A DNA stretch of 64,000 nt from Xanthocytophaga flava (GCA_030068525.1 JASJOS010000019.1:124001-188000); one strand, 5' to 3'. Shown: positions 34,536-45,250, counted from the stretch's first letter. Made by a program: numbers and translations. Notes: generated by a model not told the origin, from the sequence alone.

Positions 34536-37500
34536 TCATTCGTCTGGTTTTTCCTGAGGTAGTATATTAGGAACACGAATCACAAACTCTGTCCACTTAT
34601 CCAGTTCCGATTCAACAGAGATATGTCCTTTTAGCCGTTCTATTACATCTCTGACTATATAGAGTCCCAATCCTGAACCTTTGCTGGTCATAGACGCCCT
34701 ATAAAACATATCAAATATTTTACCCAGATTTTCTTTTGAGATGCCCATTCCATTATCCTTAAATACCATAATAGCCATTTGTGCATTTACGGTGATCTGA
34801 ATATGGATCTGAGGTGTACGGTTGGCAGAAGATCTATACTTTACAGCATTTGAAATCAGATTATTAAAAATGATCTTCAAACGAAATTCATCCGAATAGA
34901 AAGGTATATGCTGATCAATGGTGACCTTTTTTTCTATATTATCAAATCCGTCAATAAACTTTAACCCATCCATAGTTTCCTGAATAAGTTGTCCAAAGTC
35001 TATCGGGTCCTGAACTACTTCAATACGGGAGTTACGTGAATAGTTGATAATATCCTGAATAAATGTATCCAGGCGGGCAATACTTTTTTCCATCAAGTTC
35101 AGATAATGCACTCTTTCCTTTTCCTCATCTTCAGAACGGCATATATCTATCAATCCCAATACAGAGGTCAATGGAGATCGCAAATCATGGGAAGCCCGAT
35201 ATACAAAACTATCTAACTCAGCATTGATCTTTTTCAGATCCTCATTCTGCTGTCTGAGTTGCTCTTCGATCTTCTTTCGTTCAGTAATGTCTTGAATCAC
35301 ACCAATCATGCGTAAAGGGCGTCCTAACGCATCCCGTTCGATAACCTTGCCTCTGCTCTGGAACCATAAGTACTCATCATTCCGGCCCATTGCTCTATAT
35401 TCGGCCTGATATACTTCTACTTCTCCGTTAATATGCTGTAACTGTGCCTCTAATACAGCCTCCCTATCATCTGGATGTACTTTATCCAGCCACTGTTCTG
35501 ATCTGTCTACAATCTCATCTTTATGAAAGCCCAATATTTCTTTGGCTCGAGCACTGAAGTAAACCTGGTTAGTAAGCATATTTCGATCCCATAGTCCTTC
35601 TCCACTTCCTTCCAGAGCAAACTGCCATCGTTGCTCGCTTTCCATAATCCGTTCGTTCAGCTCTAGCGTATTTTCCAGTGATTGCCGGAGTTCTTCTTCA
35701 CTTGTAAGCAATCTGTCATTGATCTCATTGGAGAGTATAAGTAACTCCCTAATCTTATTTTGTGCTAATTTTTGTTCTGTGATATCATAACAGGCTCCTA
35801 CTACTCGTACCACCTTCCCTGAATCATCATATACAGGTTGTCCGATTCCAATTACCCAGCGAAATGCAATATCTCTTGGTAAGATACGCATCTCTATCTC
35901 ATAGGACTCTCCAAAGAAAATGGCTGCCTCTCCCAATGCCTTTAAAGGAGACCTAAACTCAGGATCAATCATTTCATAGAATGTACTGAGATGAGGTGCC
36001 TTTGAGGTATCATTCAAACCAAATATATGAAACAACTCCTCAGACCATTCCAGGGTCCGGGTTGCTACATCTACCTCCCAAATACCTAATCTGGCAATTC
36101 GTTGTGCTTCTCTTAGTTTAGACTGACTGGCTTGTAATTCTTTGTTTAGCTGTTGTGTTTCCTGAAGCAATCTGCTTTTTTCTTCCTCTGCCACTTTCAG
36201 TTGTGTAATATCATAACATACACCTCTTAAGCGACTTACCACTCCACTCTCATCAACTATAGGCTGTCCCATCATAAAGAGCCAGCGAAAGTCCCCATCA
36301 GGCCTCCATATCTTTAATTCAATTCTATACTCTTGTTGTTTTTCAAACGCGTTTTGCGAAGATGCTATAAGCAGGTCTCTATATTCCGGATCAATAGCGT
36401 CTATCAATGCTTCTCTACTTAATGATCCTTGTTCTTTTGTTATACCAAAAATGTGAAATAACTCATCTGACCATTCAGCATAATCCAATCCAAGGTCATA
36501 TTCCCACATTCCTAACCTGGCAATTTTCTGTGCCTCCTGTAATTTGGCTTCACTTCTCTGCAATTCAGTGTTCAGCAGTTGCATATCCAGAAGGACCTTA
36601 TTCTTTTCTTCCTCAATCTGCATCCGCTCGGTTATATCTATCAGAATTGCACAGACATTGTTTGTGCCTTCTATTTTATTAAAATTGCAGAAAAACCATC
36701 GTGGTCCCTGATCAGCATAGTTTTGGACAAATTCAACCTGCTCTATAACTCCTTCTTTCAGACACCGCTTTAAAAGATTGAGCCAATTTTCCCGTACAGC
36801 TTCAGCAATAGGTAGTTCGGAAGCTTTTTTGCCACTAAGTCCCTCTACAGTTAGACCAAATCTTTTAGCCAGATAGTTATTAGGCAATAACAGGGAATAA
36901 TCATCTTCCTGTACCTCATAAATACATATAAAAAACTGTGCAGCATCAAAGAAAGCCTGCAAGAGGTTTTTCTGACGATTTATCTCCAATTCAGCTTGCT
37001 TTTGTTCGGTGCGGCCATTAACTATCACGATGACACCTGTCATCTCGCCATCTCTGTTCCGAAAAGGACTGAAAGATCCGGAAACCCATAACTCTCTCCC
37101 TTCAAGAGTTATCTTTGTATCTGGATATATGATAGTTTCACCAGTTAAAGCCCGTTTCAGAATTTCACCAAAAGGAGCATCTTCACCATAAATCTCAGGA
37201 AACAGTTCTATAGGTGATTGTCCAATTATATCTTTTGCCAACCGTCCAGTTCGCCGTTCCAGGTATTTATTCCAGACAAGATACCTGCAATCATTATCAA
37301 AAACGATAATACCTTCATTGGCATTGTCAATAATCAGTCTGTTAAATTCTTCACTGGCAGCCAGCTCATTATTTAATTCGACTGTCTTATCCAGTGTCTG
37401 CATTAATTCTTCTTCACTTGCCTGAAGTTCCTCATTGAAACGTTGTGTTTCTTCCAATAGTAAAGCTGCTTCCTGTTCAGCTTTCTTCTTATCTGTAATG

Positions 37501-38462
37501 TCTAGTAGACACCCAACCAACCCATTTACATTTCTATCAGTATCATAGGTTAGCCGAAACTGATTATATACCCAGTGATACTGATCGTCTGCAAACAAAA
37601 ACCGACATTCTATAGATAGAAACCCTACCTCAAAAATATGCGTCAGCCCAGACAAAATGATATTTTTATCCTCTGGATGGATATGAGCCATCCAGAACCC
37701 TGGATCGTTCACAAACTGTTGAGCAGAGTACCCCATCATAAACCATACATTCTCACTCATATAGGTAATATGATAAGGAGGCATATGAGAGGCCGCATAG
37801 ATCACAGAAGAAGTTTCTTTTAGCAAATACTCTAGGCGTTCTCTTGCATCCTGTGCCTGTATTTTATCAGTCAGATCACGGGCTGTAATTAATAACGTTG
37901 GAAGGGATCCTACAGATACTTTAGAGATAAATAGTTCTACATCCAGCCTGGATTCATCCTGACGCAGGAATTTTCCGATCAATGGCTGGGTAGGTTCTCC
38001 ATTTGTTGCTTTTTGCATCTGCTGAAGAATCATATCTTCTTCAGGCGCTACGATCACATCTGTAACAAGCATTCCAAGCAGTAATGAAGGATTTTCAACA
38101 CCCAGCAGCTTTGCGACTGCCTGGTTAGCATACTGAATAATGCCACTTTCAACAATAAACATCCCGTCAGGAACCACATCACTCACAAGACGGAATAAGT
38201 TAAATTCCTGCTCCTGTGCAGATGTTCCTTTGGGGATAGACCTAGTCCGACGGCCTCCACTTTTAGGTTCTGAAGCAACTTGTCTAAATGCAGAAAGATT
38301 CTGTATAGCCTGAGACAATTGTTCCTTCAATTGTTTCTTTGTATCGTCTACCTGATTAATCTTCTGCAAATTGGGTTGCAACTGATCTAATATCATTCGC
38401 AATTGAGACAATAGTTGCTCAGTTTCATCCTCATAAGCATGTGCAACAGTCAACTCAGACAT
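34536..38462 (-). CDS. Cytoplasmic histidine kinase with seven PAS domains
   Basis: A 1308-residue sensor kinase without membrane helices. In order: an N-terminal coiled coil (1-70), then seven PAS domains near 80-195, 205-335, 370-490, 495-615, 640-760, 780-895 and 930-1060, with short coiled coils between, then a dimerisation domain with the H-box SFVYRASHDLRSPLTSVLG near 1095, and an HATPase domain with NAVKYRS, DNGMGI and GSGLGLYIV. PAS 5 and 6 are near-identical in their opening (EAQ-x-IARLG-x-WE-x-D ... WS-x-ELFHIFG), pointing to recent duplication. It has no receiver domain and no adjacent response regulator, so its partner is unknown. Confidence 0.93.
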   Translation of the reverse strand: MSELTVAHAYEDETEQLLSQLRMILDQLQPNLQKINQVDDTKKQLKEQLSQAIQNLSAFRQVASEPKSGGRRTRSIPKGTSAQEQEFNLFRLVSDVVPDGMFIVESGIIQYANQAVAKLLGVENPSLLLGMLVTDVIVAPEEDMILQQMQKATNGEPTQPLIGKFLRQDESRLDVELFISKVSVGSLPTLLITARDLTDKIQAQDARERLEYLLKETSSVIYAASHMPPYHITYMSENVWFMMGYSAQQFVNDPGFWMAHIHPEDKNIILSGLTHIFEVGFLSIECRFLFADDQYHWVYNQFRLTYDTDRNVNGLVGCLLDITDKKKAEQEAALLLEETQRFNEELQASEEELMQTLDKTVELNNELAASEEFNRLIIDNANEGIIVFDNDCRYLVWNKYLERRTGRLAKDIIGQSPIELFPEIYGEDAPFGEILKRALTGETIIYPDTKITLEGRELWVSGSFSPFRNRDGEMTGVIVIVNGRTEQKQAELEINRQKNLLQAFFDAAQFFICIYEVQEDDYSLLLPNNYLAKRFGLTVEGLSGKKASELPIAEAVRENWLNLLKRCLKEGVIEQVEFVQNYADQGPRWFFCNFNKIEGTNNVCAILIDITERMQIEEEKNKVLLDMQLLNTELQRSEAKLQEAQKIARLGMWEYDLGLDYAEWSDELFHIFGITKEQGSLSREALIDAIDPEYRDLLIASSQNAFEKQQEYRIELKIWRPDGDFRWLFMMGQPIVDESGVVSRLRGVCYDITQLKVAEEEKSRLLQETQQLNKELQASQSKLREAQRIARLGIWEVDVATRTLEWSEELFHIFGLNDTSKAPHLSTFYEMIDPEFRSPLKALGEAAIFFGESYEIEMRILPRDIAFRWVIGIGQPVYDDSGKVVRVVGACYDITEQKLAQNKIRELLILSNEINDRLLTSEEELRQSLENTLELNERIMESEQRWQFALEGSGEGLWDRNMLTNQVYFSARAKEILGFHKDEIVDRSEQWLDKVHPDDREAVLEAQLQHINGEVEVYQAEYRAMGRNDEYLWFQSRGKVIERDALGRPLRMIGVIQDITERKKIEEQLRQQNEDLKKINAELDSFVYRASHDLRSPLTSVLGLIDICRSEDEEKERVHYLNLMEKSIARLDTFIQDIINYSRNSRIEVVQDPIDFGQLIQETMDGLKFIDGFDNIEKKVTIDQHIPFYSDEFRLKIIFNNLISNAVKYRSSANRTPQIHIQITVNAQMAIMVFKDNGMGISKENLGKIFDMFYRASMTSKGSGLGLYIVRDVIERLKGHISVESELDKWTEFVIRVPNILPQEKPDE

Positions 38463-39158
38463 AGGAACGTTTATGAATTCGTTTAAATAATTCTAAAGAA
38501 ATATACTTGTACGTCAGAACTTCTGCTTCCGTTCTTTGATTTATAAAGCTACTCAATTCGTTTTCTAAGGCATAACAATGCTCATCCTCAGCTTTATTGT
38601 TAGCAATAAGATTAGGGTCTAACCTATTTTGCTAGTGTCTTTTCATGAGAAGTTAGTTAGTATAATTTTATAAAGCTGCAAAGACATCTTTTGGGCTGCA
38701 ACTTGGTTTGTATATCAATAGCTGGAGATATGAAGGCTGAATTATAACTTTTTTCTATATAGATTGTTTGCTTCAAAGCTGGTATATTCTGTAAGTAATT
38801 CATTTTCAATTATGTACTTCCTCGGAAAAAATACAATAATTGACTGATATTCAAAACAGTACAAGCATATTCTATAGATCATAAATCAGTTTTCCAGCTT
38901 CTGCCCTGTAAAATCTTATCTATGTATAAGTCTTACATACATAAGGTCACCGGATTTCCGTCGAAAAATCTTTACAGAATCCCAATTTATCTGCTTTTCA
39001 GAATAAAATTACCTTACTGTGTTGGAAGCCTGTTATAGTTCAAAGAGGTAATCAACTCCAGATTCTAGAAGAGAATCAACTAAACGAAAATTATTAAAGG
39101 TCTTGTATGTAAAGGATATCAAAAAAATAAATACCAAGACAAGAGTCAGTGGATACCA
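38463..39158. other. 696-bp gene-free region
   Basis: Lies between the 5' end of the seven-PAS kinase gene and the 3' end of the permease gene, both on the minus strand. I see no credible gene, tRNA or strong hairpin. A candidate -7 element (TGTCTTTG on the minus strand, near 38681) could belong to the kinase promoter. The rest is unremarkable AT-rich sequence. Confidence 0.5.
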
Positions 39159-40469
39159 TTATACAATCAAAGCGTTTACAGCTAGTACAGCCAATAGTCC
39201 GACTACAGAGACAATGGTTTCCATCACAGTCCAGGTACGCAAGGTTTGCTTTACAGTGAGGTTGAAATATTCTTTAAACATCCAGAATCCACCATCATTG
39301 ATATGAGATAACATCAGGCTACCTGCTCCAATGGATAATACCATTAGTTCAGGTTTAATACCTGTTTGTTGCTGAATCATAGGTGCAAGTATACCTACAG
39401 CAGTCAGACCTGCCACAGTTGCAGACCCTACACAAATCCGAACAGCACCAGCCATCAGCCACCCTAATATCAGAGGAGATATGGGTAAAGTGATCAGGCG
39501 CTCTGCAATGTATTGGCTGATTCCACTATCATTCAAAACCTGTTTTAAAGCCCCTGCCCCTGCAATGATTAACAAAATCACAGAAGTAGCTTTAAAAGCT
39601 TCTTCCAGCTGAACCATCATAGTTTTCATTGTTTTCCCTCTCCGTAATCCCAGCAGATATACTGCCAGTAATACAGAAATCAGCATAGCAATATAAGGTT
39701 CTGCAACCAGCTGAATAATTACTGAGTCGAACTCAAATTTTTTAATAACAGAGGTAAGAGACAACAATACCAATGGTAGTAATGTAACAAATAAGCTAAC
39801 TCCCAAACCTGGCAATTCAGAATCCTTTAAAGGTGTAGCCTGAAAAAGAGACGGTTTAACCAAAGGCTGAATATTTCGTAATGTTCTTCCAAATAACGGC
39901 CCTGCTACAACAATAGCAGGTATAGCTACCAGAAATCCATATAATAACGTTTCACCAATGTCAGCTTTGAGCTGAATAGAAATTGCCAGTGGAGAAGGAT
40001 GCGGAGGCAGATAGCCATGTGCTACAGACAAGGCAGAACACATAGGTATAGCAATATATAACAAGGGCAATTGAGTGGTTGAGGCAATAGTAAAAATCAG
40101 TGGCACAATGATAATAAATCCGGCATTGTAAAAAAGAGGAATACCGATAATGAAACCAGCCAGTGCAACACCCCATTGAATATAGCGTCTGCCAAATACC
40201 TGTATCAGAGCTTGTGTGACGCGTTGTGCTGCACCACTTTCTGCCACTACCTTACCAAGCATGGCTCCAAACCCCATAATCAATATCAAATCTCCTAGTG
40301 TGCCTCCAATCCCTGTTTGAATAGATTTGCCAATACTGGTCACCGACATACCTGTTGCAAGGCCTAGCCCAATAGAAACCAGAATAAACGAGATAAATGT
40401 GTCCAGCCGGACATAGGAGATAAGAAAAATTAACAGAAGAATTCCTGATAATGCTAAAAATACAGGCAT
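39159..40469 (-). CDS. GntP-family gluconate:H+ symporter
   Basis: A 436-residue inner-membrane permease with about twelve helices. The segment AHGYLPPHPSPLAISIQLKA near residue 150, with the proline-rich turn, is the GntP family hallmark, as is GFGAMLGKVVAESGAAQRV near 65. GntP proteins bring in gluconate or related sugar acids with protons; no sugar-acid kinase or dehydrogenase gene lies beside it, so the substrate is unconfirmed. It appears monocistronic. Confidence 0.9.
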   Translation of the reverse strand: MPVFLALSGILLLIFLISYVRLDTFISFILVSIGLGLATGMSVTSIGKSIQTGIGGTLGDLILIMGFGAMLGKVVAESGAAQRVTQALIQVFGRRYIQWGVALAGFIIGIPLFYNAGFIIIVPLIFTIASTTQLPLLYIAIPMCSALSVAHGYLPPHPSPLAISIQLKADIGETLLYGFLVAIPAIVVAGPLFGRTLRNIQPLVKPSLFQATPLKDSELPGLGVSLFVTLLPLVLLSLTSVIKKFEFDSVIIQLVAEPYIAMLISVLLAVYLLGLRRGKTMKTMMVQLEEAFKATSVILLIIAGAGALKQVLNDSGISQYIAERLITLPISPLILGWLMAGAVRICVGSATVAGLTAVGILAPMIQQQTGIKPELMVLSIGAGSLMLSHINDGGFWMFKEYFNLTVKQTLRTWTVMETIVSVVGLLAVLAVNALIV

Positions 40470-40692
40470 AATAAGTGGTCGAAGTGGCTTGATAAAAGCA
40501 ATTTAATGCTATATATTTGTTAAATCCAATTTAAAAAGAAAAAAAGAAAATTTTTCTATCCCCAAATCAGGGAAATTCGGCGCAGAATCAGATCATATGA
40601 ATGACCTAATTATCTATCTAACTCAAAACCAAGCAGATATTTATTATTCTTCGTATTAATCCAATTGCCACTCTGTTACCAAGCTAAATTTT

Positions 40693-41355
40693 ATGTCTTT
40701 AGATTCTCATACACTTTCCCTTGCCAAACGCATATGGGATTACCACCACGTCCACCATACCATTCAACCAGCTGACTGTATACTTGTATTAGGAAGCCAT
40801 GATACCCGGGTTGCCGAACGGGGAGCACAGCTTCTGCTTGATGGGTATGCCCCATTGCTTGTATTCTCCGGAGGATTAGGCCGACTTACGGAAGGCTTAT
40901 GGGCTGACTCTGAAGCTGAAATCTTTTCTCGTATTGCTATAGACATGGGAGTACCTCCGGAAAAGATCCTGACAGAAAGCAGATCCCGAAATACAGGTGA
41001 AAACATTTCTCTGACCTATGCTCTACTTCGTCACCATAAGATAGATGTAAAAAGTCTGATTCTGGTACAGAAGCCCTATATGGAACGTAGAGCTTATGCT
41101 ACTTTTCAGAAACAATGGCCAGGTCCGGAGATTGATATACGGGTCACATCTCCACAAATTGCGTTTGAAGACTATGCAACTCCAGAAATCCAGCTGGAAG
41201 ATGTGATTCACATTATGATTGGTGATCTTCAGCGTATCCAGCTCTATCCTAAAAAAGGTTTTCAAAGTTATCAGGATATTCCAGAGGATATCCTGGATGC
41301 TTATCACCAACTGGTAGAGATGGGCTTTGATGAGCACCTGATTTATGAGAAATAA
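40693..41355 (+). CDS. YdcF/SanA-like DUF218 protein
   Basis: A 220-residue protein with the DUF218 fold: DCILVLGSHDTRVAERGAQLL near residue 22, then LVFSGGLG and the motif ESRSRNTGENISLTY near 95. There is no membrane anchor or signal peptide, so it resembles the soluble YdcF rather than ElyC/SanA. YdcF binds SAM in E. coli; here no activity is proved. Monocistronic, convergent with the LytTR regulator gene. Confidence 0.9.
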   Translation: MSLDSHTLSLAKRIWDYHHVHHTIQPADCILVLGSHDTRVAERGAQLLLDGYAPLLVFSGGLGRLTEGLWADSEAEIFSRIAIDMGVPPEKILTESRSRNTGENISLTYALLRHHKIDVKSLILVQKPYMERRAYATFQKQWPGPEIDIRVTSPQIAFEDYATPEIQLEDVIHIMIGDLQRIQLYPKKGFQSYQDIPEDILDAYHQLVEMGFDEHLIYEK

Positions 41356-41419
41356 AATTTAAATTCTGGTTGCATTACCATTATAGATAGGCAAACCTGT
41401 TGATCAAAACTATTTTTGA

Positions 41420-41487
41420 CCATTATTCGAATCGTTTTTAAGTTTGAACTAAACTCTGATCACATCTTAGAAATATTCGAATAATGG
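41420..41487. repeat. 13-bp inverted repeat with ATTCGAAT cores
   Basis: CCATTATTCGAAT at 41420-41432 is repeated exactly in inverted form at 41475-41487, 42 bases apart; each arm contains the palindrome ATTCGAAT. It lies between two convergent genes (YdcF-like and LytTR). It could be a terminator for either or a regulator site. Confidence 0.55.
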
Positions 41488-41593
41488 GCAACTTTTTAAA
41501 ATATCAGATTTTCGATCATAATTCAAACACCTCAGACTTCAGATAAACTTCAAACAATATATTATTTCTTCAAGTACAGATCTGCATTTAAAC

Positions 41594-42301
41594 TTATTCT
41601 TCTCCAAATAACTTTGTTCTTAGCATTTTATATCGTGTACGTCCCACAGGTAATAATTTTCCATTGGTAAGCATAACTTTGTAGCTACTCCCTGACTGTA
41701 CTATAATTTCTTTAATTTGTGAAGTCTCAATCAGATACGATTTATGGATTCGTTCAAATGTCTGAGGTAGGAGTTGCTCCAGACGTTCCAGTGATTTATC
41801 ATGGATTTCTTTTTTTCCATTTTTCAAATGAAGCTCTGAATAAATTCCAGCGCCTTTGATATAACAAATCTCCTGAACATCTATAAGTATACTATTCCCT
41901 TTCTTTTTCACAGCCAGAAACCGGACCCCTCTACTAGGAACTTTCTCTTTGGCAGAAACTCGTAAAAAAGCCTGACTTAACCGGTCTTCACTAAAAGGCT
42001 TTGGCACAAAATCCAGTACACCATACTCAAAGGCGGTAATAGCTTTGTCTTTATAAGCAGAGACAATAATGGTATGGAAAGATTCCGAAACAACCGTTTT
42101 CAATAACTCAAAGCCATCTACACCATTCAAGTTCAGATCAAGCAACACCAGATCAAAGGTGTGAGTAGTTAAGTAAGCTTGACCTTCTTCCAGCGATTCA
42201 CAAATATGAAGGACGTTCAGGGTATCTATAAAAAACTGACGGGTCATTCGTTCCAGTCGCCGGGCAATACGTCCTTCATCTTCTACAATAAGGATTTTCA
42301 T
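41594..42301 (-). CDS. LytTR-family response regulator
   Basis: A 235-residue regulator. The receiver domain (1-115) has the acidic start VEDEGRI, the phospho-acceptor Asp in LVLLDLNLNG near residue 55, and the Lys in PKPFSEDRL near 105. The C-terminal LytTR DNA-binding domain (about 125-235) includes FERIHKSYLIETSQIKEI and GRTRY. The likely kinase is encoded 1 kb away at 43381-45084 on the same strand, with an unknown gene between them on the other strand. Confidence 0.94.
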   Translation of the reverse strand: MKILIVEDEGRIARRLERMTRQFFIDTLNVLHICESLEEGQAYLTTHTFDLVLLDLNLNGVDGFELLKTVVSESFHTIIVSAYKDKAITAFEYGVLDFVPKPFSEDRLSQAFLRVSAKEKVPSRGVRFLAVKKKGNSILIDVQEICYIKGAGIYSELHLKNGKKEIHDKSLERLEQLLPQTFERIHKSYLIETSQIKEIIVQSGSSYKVMLTNGKLLPVGRTRYKMLRTKLFGEE

Positions 42302-42451
42302 TGTAGTAATTCTGCTTCTGTTTTAAATAAGAATTCAGGAAACACACAAATATGCTATATAATTAAAACTATTTTAGGTTTATTATAAAACTATTCAGTT
42401 AAAACAGCATCTATATGGTAATCTACAACTATAAACCTACACTCACCAAAG

Positions 42452-43399
42452 ATGAAAAATATAGTATTTATCTGGGCAATGAGCCTCTGCATGGTAAATG
42501 TCTATGGAAAAGGTACTTCTAAAAAACTATTTCTCTCCAGTACAAAAAAAAAACACACTGTTTTCATTGAAATAAATGATCAGTCAGCTTATCTGTTCAG
42601 ATTAGGTTACTGGAATAAACCAATGGGGTCTAGTTATAGTCTCATTCAGACTGATACATTATCAAGGCAGAGTAGTATAGATGCATATCTTTTCATTGGC
42701 ACAAACACAAAGATCCAAAAGGATCAGAATAAGTTGTATGTACTCTTATCAGATACACCTGACAAGAAAGTCTTAAAGATAGAAATAGATACTGTTACTA
42801 ATGAAACAGAAATTAACCAATACATAAATAATGGCTATTGGCATACTAACTTTTCTACCTTAAGTGTAGAAGTCAATGCTATGTATCCTATTGATCACTA
42901 TAGCTTCTATGAAGGATATAGATACTGGGATAGGTTTACGAATACCCAGATTTATTATCAGGACTTCAGAGCTTTTGCAGATAACAAACTCAAAATTATA
43001 CGAGACAGTGTCATAGAAGCCAAAAGTTCCCGAAGTCAACTTACTCAGCACACAGTCAACAACATTTCTACTATCTCTTATACAGAATTAAAAAATAACC
43101 TGATAGCGTTATCTGACGACAGCGAAAGAGGTTATTTTAGCACCATAGTCCATGCCGTTTGTATGCAACGTACAGATCTTCTTTTTAAACTAGCAGACGA
43201 TAATCCTTCTCTAAAAGAAAAACTTTTGTATGCTATTCAGGGAAAGGAATCTATTCAGAAAATCAGAGCAGCAGAAACCAATTCGCCTTTTAAAAGAGAA
43301 GTTATCAAAGACCGCAGACAAACTACAGCCATGCTGATTAAAGTTGGTACATTGTATGCAGCATTAGGAGTATTAGTTGTCTATCTGATAGCACGGTGA
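42452..43399 (+). CDS. Hypothetical exported protein inside the LytS/LytT locus
   Basis: A 315-residue protein with a signal peptide (1-19, ending MVNVYGKG), a beta-rich middle and one C-terminal membrane helix (about 295-313, ending LVVYLIAR). No domain recognised. Its 3' end overlaps the kinase gene's 3' end by 19 bp on the opposite strand. Its position between kinase and regulator genes makes it a candidate member or target of that system, by inference only. Confidence 0.75.
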   Translation: MKNIVFIWAMSLCMVNVYGKGTSKKLFLSSTKKKHTVFIEINDQSAYLFRLGYWNKPMGSSYSLIQTDTLSRQSSIDAYLFIGTNTKIQKDQNKLYVLLSDTPDKKVLKIEIDTVTNETEINQYINNGYWHTNFSTLSVEVNAMYPIDHYSFYEGYRYWDRFTNTQIYYQDFRAFADNKLKIIRDSVIEAKSSRSQLTQHTVNNISTISYTELKNNLIALSDDSERGYFSTIVHAVCMQRTDLLFKLADDNPSLKEKLLYAIQGKESIQKIRAAETNSPFKREVIKDRRQTTAMLIKVGTLYAALGVLVVYLIAR

Positions 43400-45084
43400 G
43401 GATGATAAATGGTAATGGTACTCTTCCAACCTTCTGGGACTGCACAATTTTCCAAACTCCATAACGAACCATAATTTTCTGTCAGCCGGGCTTGTATGTA
43501 TTTCAAACCTGTACCTGTCTTCCCTGTCGGAACAGGACGATTTCTGGCAAAGACAGTCAGTTCGTATTTTTTTGTTTGTGGAGTAGATTTAAAATGTAAC
43601 TGAAATCGAATAGAACCATCCTCTAATGGCAAGCTATGGGTAATACCATTTTCCAGAATCGTATGTAAAATTGCTGGTGGTATATACTCTTCCTGATCAA
43701 TGTTTAATTCTTTCCATTGGTAGTTAATTTCCTTACGATATTTCATCACTATCAGATGGCTTTGGCATAGTTCTATTTCTTGCCGGATAGGAATCAGGGA
43801 ATGCTCAGCCACTACACTGAGCAATTCAAATTCTTTTGCCAGTGCTTCAATAAAAACCACACCCTCTTTAGGAGACTCTTCGACCCAATCGATAAGAGAG
43901 GTTAGTGTGTTCATCAGAAAGTGAGGTTGAATATGCTTTCTCAATAATTCATTTTTTAATCTCTCCGAAAGCAACAACGACGACTCATACGCTTTTTCCT
44001 GTTCACGGGTACGTACAGCCATCAGGTATAACATACACAAAACAATCAATACAAAACTTACAAACAGACTGATATCATAATATACAAGAATATGTACCAC
44101 AAGACTTGCCAATAAACCTACGAGTACAATCAAAGCTTCTTTGAAATGCTTTTGGAGTGAAACTACAGTTATGCCAACGGAAAAAATCCACATAGAGAAA
44201 CTAAGTAACTGGGCTGTCAAATCATAATGACCATAGTAAAATATGTAGATACCAAGCAGGCACGCTCCCATAACAGATAAAAAGACAGACTGTTTAGGTA
44301 ATGTAAACTGTATGACAAAGTACCATGGTATCAGAAAAGCGATAATAAGTGTCAGGATACCTATAACTTCCAGTCGTGTATAAAAATGTGTGTAAGGAAT
44401 ATCTATATAGAATTTCAGGTATTCCAGTATCAGCAAGGAACAAAAAAGAAAGCAAACCACACTAAACATCAAGACCACATGTTTATTTCGGTTCTGGATA
44501 TACAAAAACAGGTAATAAAATGATGTCATAAGAAATGCACCAGCCAGTGTACACATAAAGGAGGTCTGCAGTAAGGGAGACCGTATCAGAGAGGTATAGT
44601 CGGTAATCCGAGCACTAACTCGTCGGTAGTTATCACTTATGTATGCCTGCGACATACGCAAAGCTATTGTATGTGTACCAGTCAATAAAGCAGAATCAGG
44701 AAGCAGATAATAACTGTCAACAATTCCAGGTATTTCCTGATTCAGACTATCCTGTACAATACCGTTCTTTCCGATCAGTTTTCCATCCCAATAACACTCA
44801 AATGCACCAAAGGAATGAATAGCAAGACCCAAATGACCTGTAGATGACTGAGGCAATGTAATAGTAAATCTTATCCAGAATACTTTTTTTTTTGTATCAC
44901 CTCTTTGCAACATCCAGTTGCTATCATTATAGTTTGTAGCAGCCCATTGCTGATTATCACCTATCTGAAACCGGGGTTTGGAAATTAGTGGTTCAGTAGA
45001 CAGATTGGCAACAGATTGAGACTGGCAGGAAGATAAAAAAGTAATACAGACAAAATACCAACTCAATATATACAGTTGCTTCAT
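43381..45084 (-). CDS. LytS-type membrane sensor histidine kinase (7TMR-DISM like)
   Basis: A 567-residue kinase. A signal/lipobox-like start (FLSSC near residue 20) leads into an extracytoplasmic beta-sandwich (about 25-170, with ECYWDGKLIGKNG). Seven hydrophobic segments follow (about 175-345), then a short coiled coil and a His_kinase domain with the H-box IQPHFLMNTLTSLIDW near 395 and an HATPase segment (ILENGITHSLP near 475). This is the kinase layout that pairs with LytTR regulators; the matching gene is at 41594-42301. The signal is unknown. Confidence 0.92.
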   Translation of the reverse strand: MKQLYILSWYFVCITFLSSCQSQSVANLSTEPLISKPRFQIGDNQQWAATNYNDSNWMLQRGDTKKKVFWIRFTITLPQSSTGHLGLAIHSFGAFECYWDGKLIGKNGIVQDSLNQEIPGIVDSYYLLPDSALLTGTHTIALRMSQAYISDNYRRVSARITDYTSLIRSPLLQTSFMCTLAGAFLMTSFYYLFLYIQNRNKHVVLMFSVVCFLFCSLLILEYLKFYIDIPYTHFYTRLEVIGILTLIIAFLIPWYFVIQFTLPKQSVFLSVMGACLLGIYIFYYGHYDLTAQLLSFSMWIFSVGITVVSLQKHFKEALIVLVGLLASLVVHILVYYDISLFVSFVLIVLCMLYLMAVRTREQEKAYESSLLLSERLKNELLRKHIQPHFLMNTLTSLIDWVEESPKEGVVFIEALAKEFELLSVVAEHSLIPIRQEIELCQSHLIVMKYRKEINYQWKELNIDQEEYIPPAILHTILENGITHSLPLEDGSIRFQLHFKSTPQTKKYELTVFARNRPVPTGKTGTGLKYIQARLTENYGSLWSLENCAVPEGWKSTITIYHPHRAIR

Positions 45085-45250
45085 ATGAGGTTTTAATTTC
45101 CTAAAGGTAAAACGAATATGTATATACTAGAAACTGAACTCAAGTCATTCACAAGAATATAGAGCAGTTTAGCTAGTTTTCCATAACAAAGCCTACCCTT
45201 GTTTATACTATTGCAAAAACTACTATCCACCCAGGCAATCTGTGTAAACG

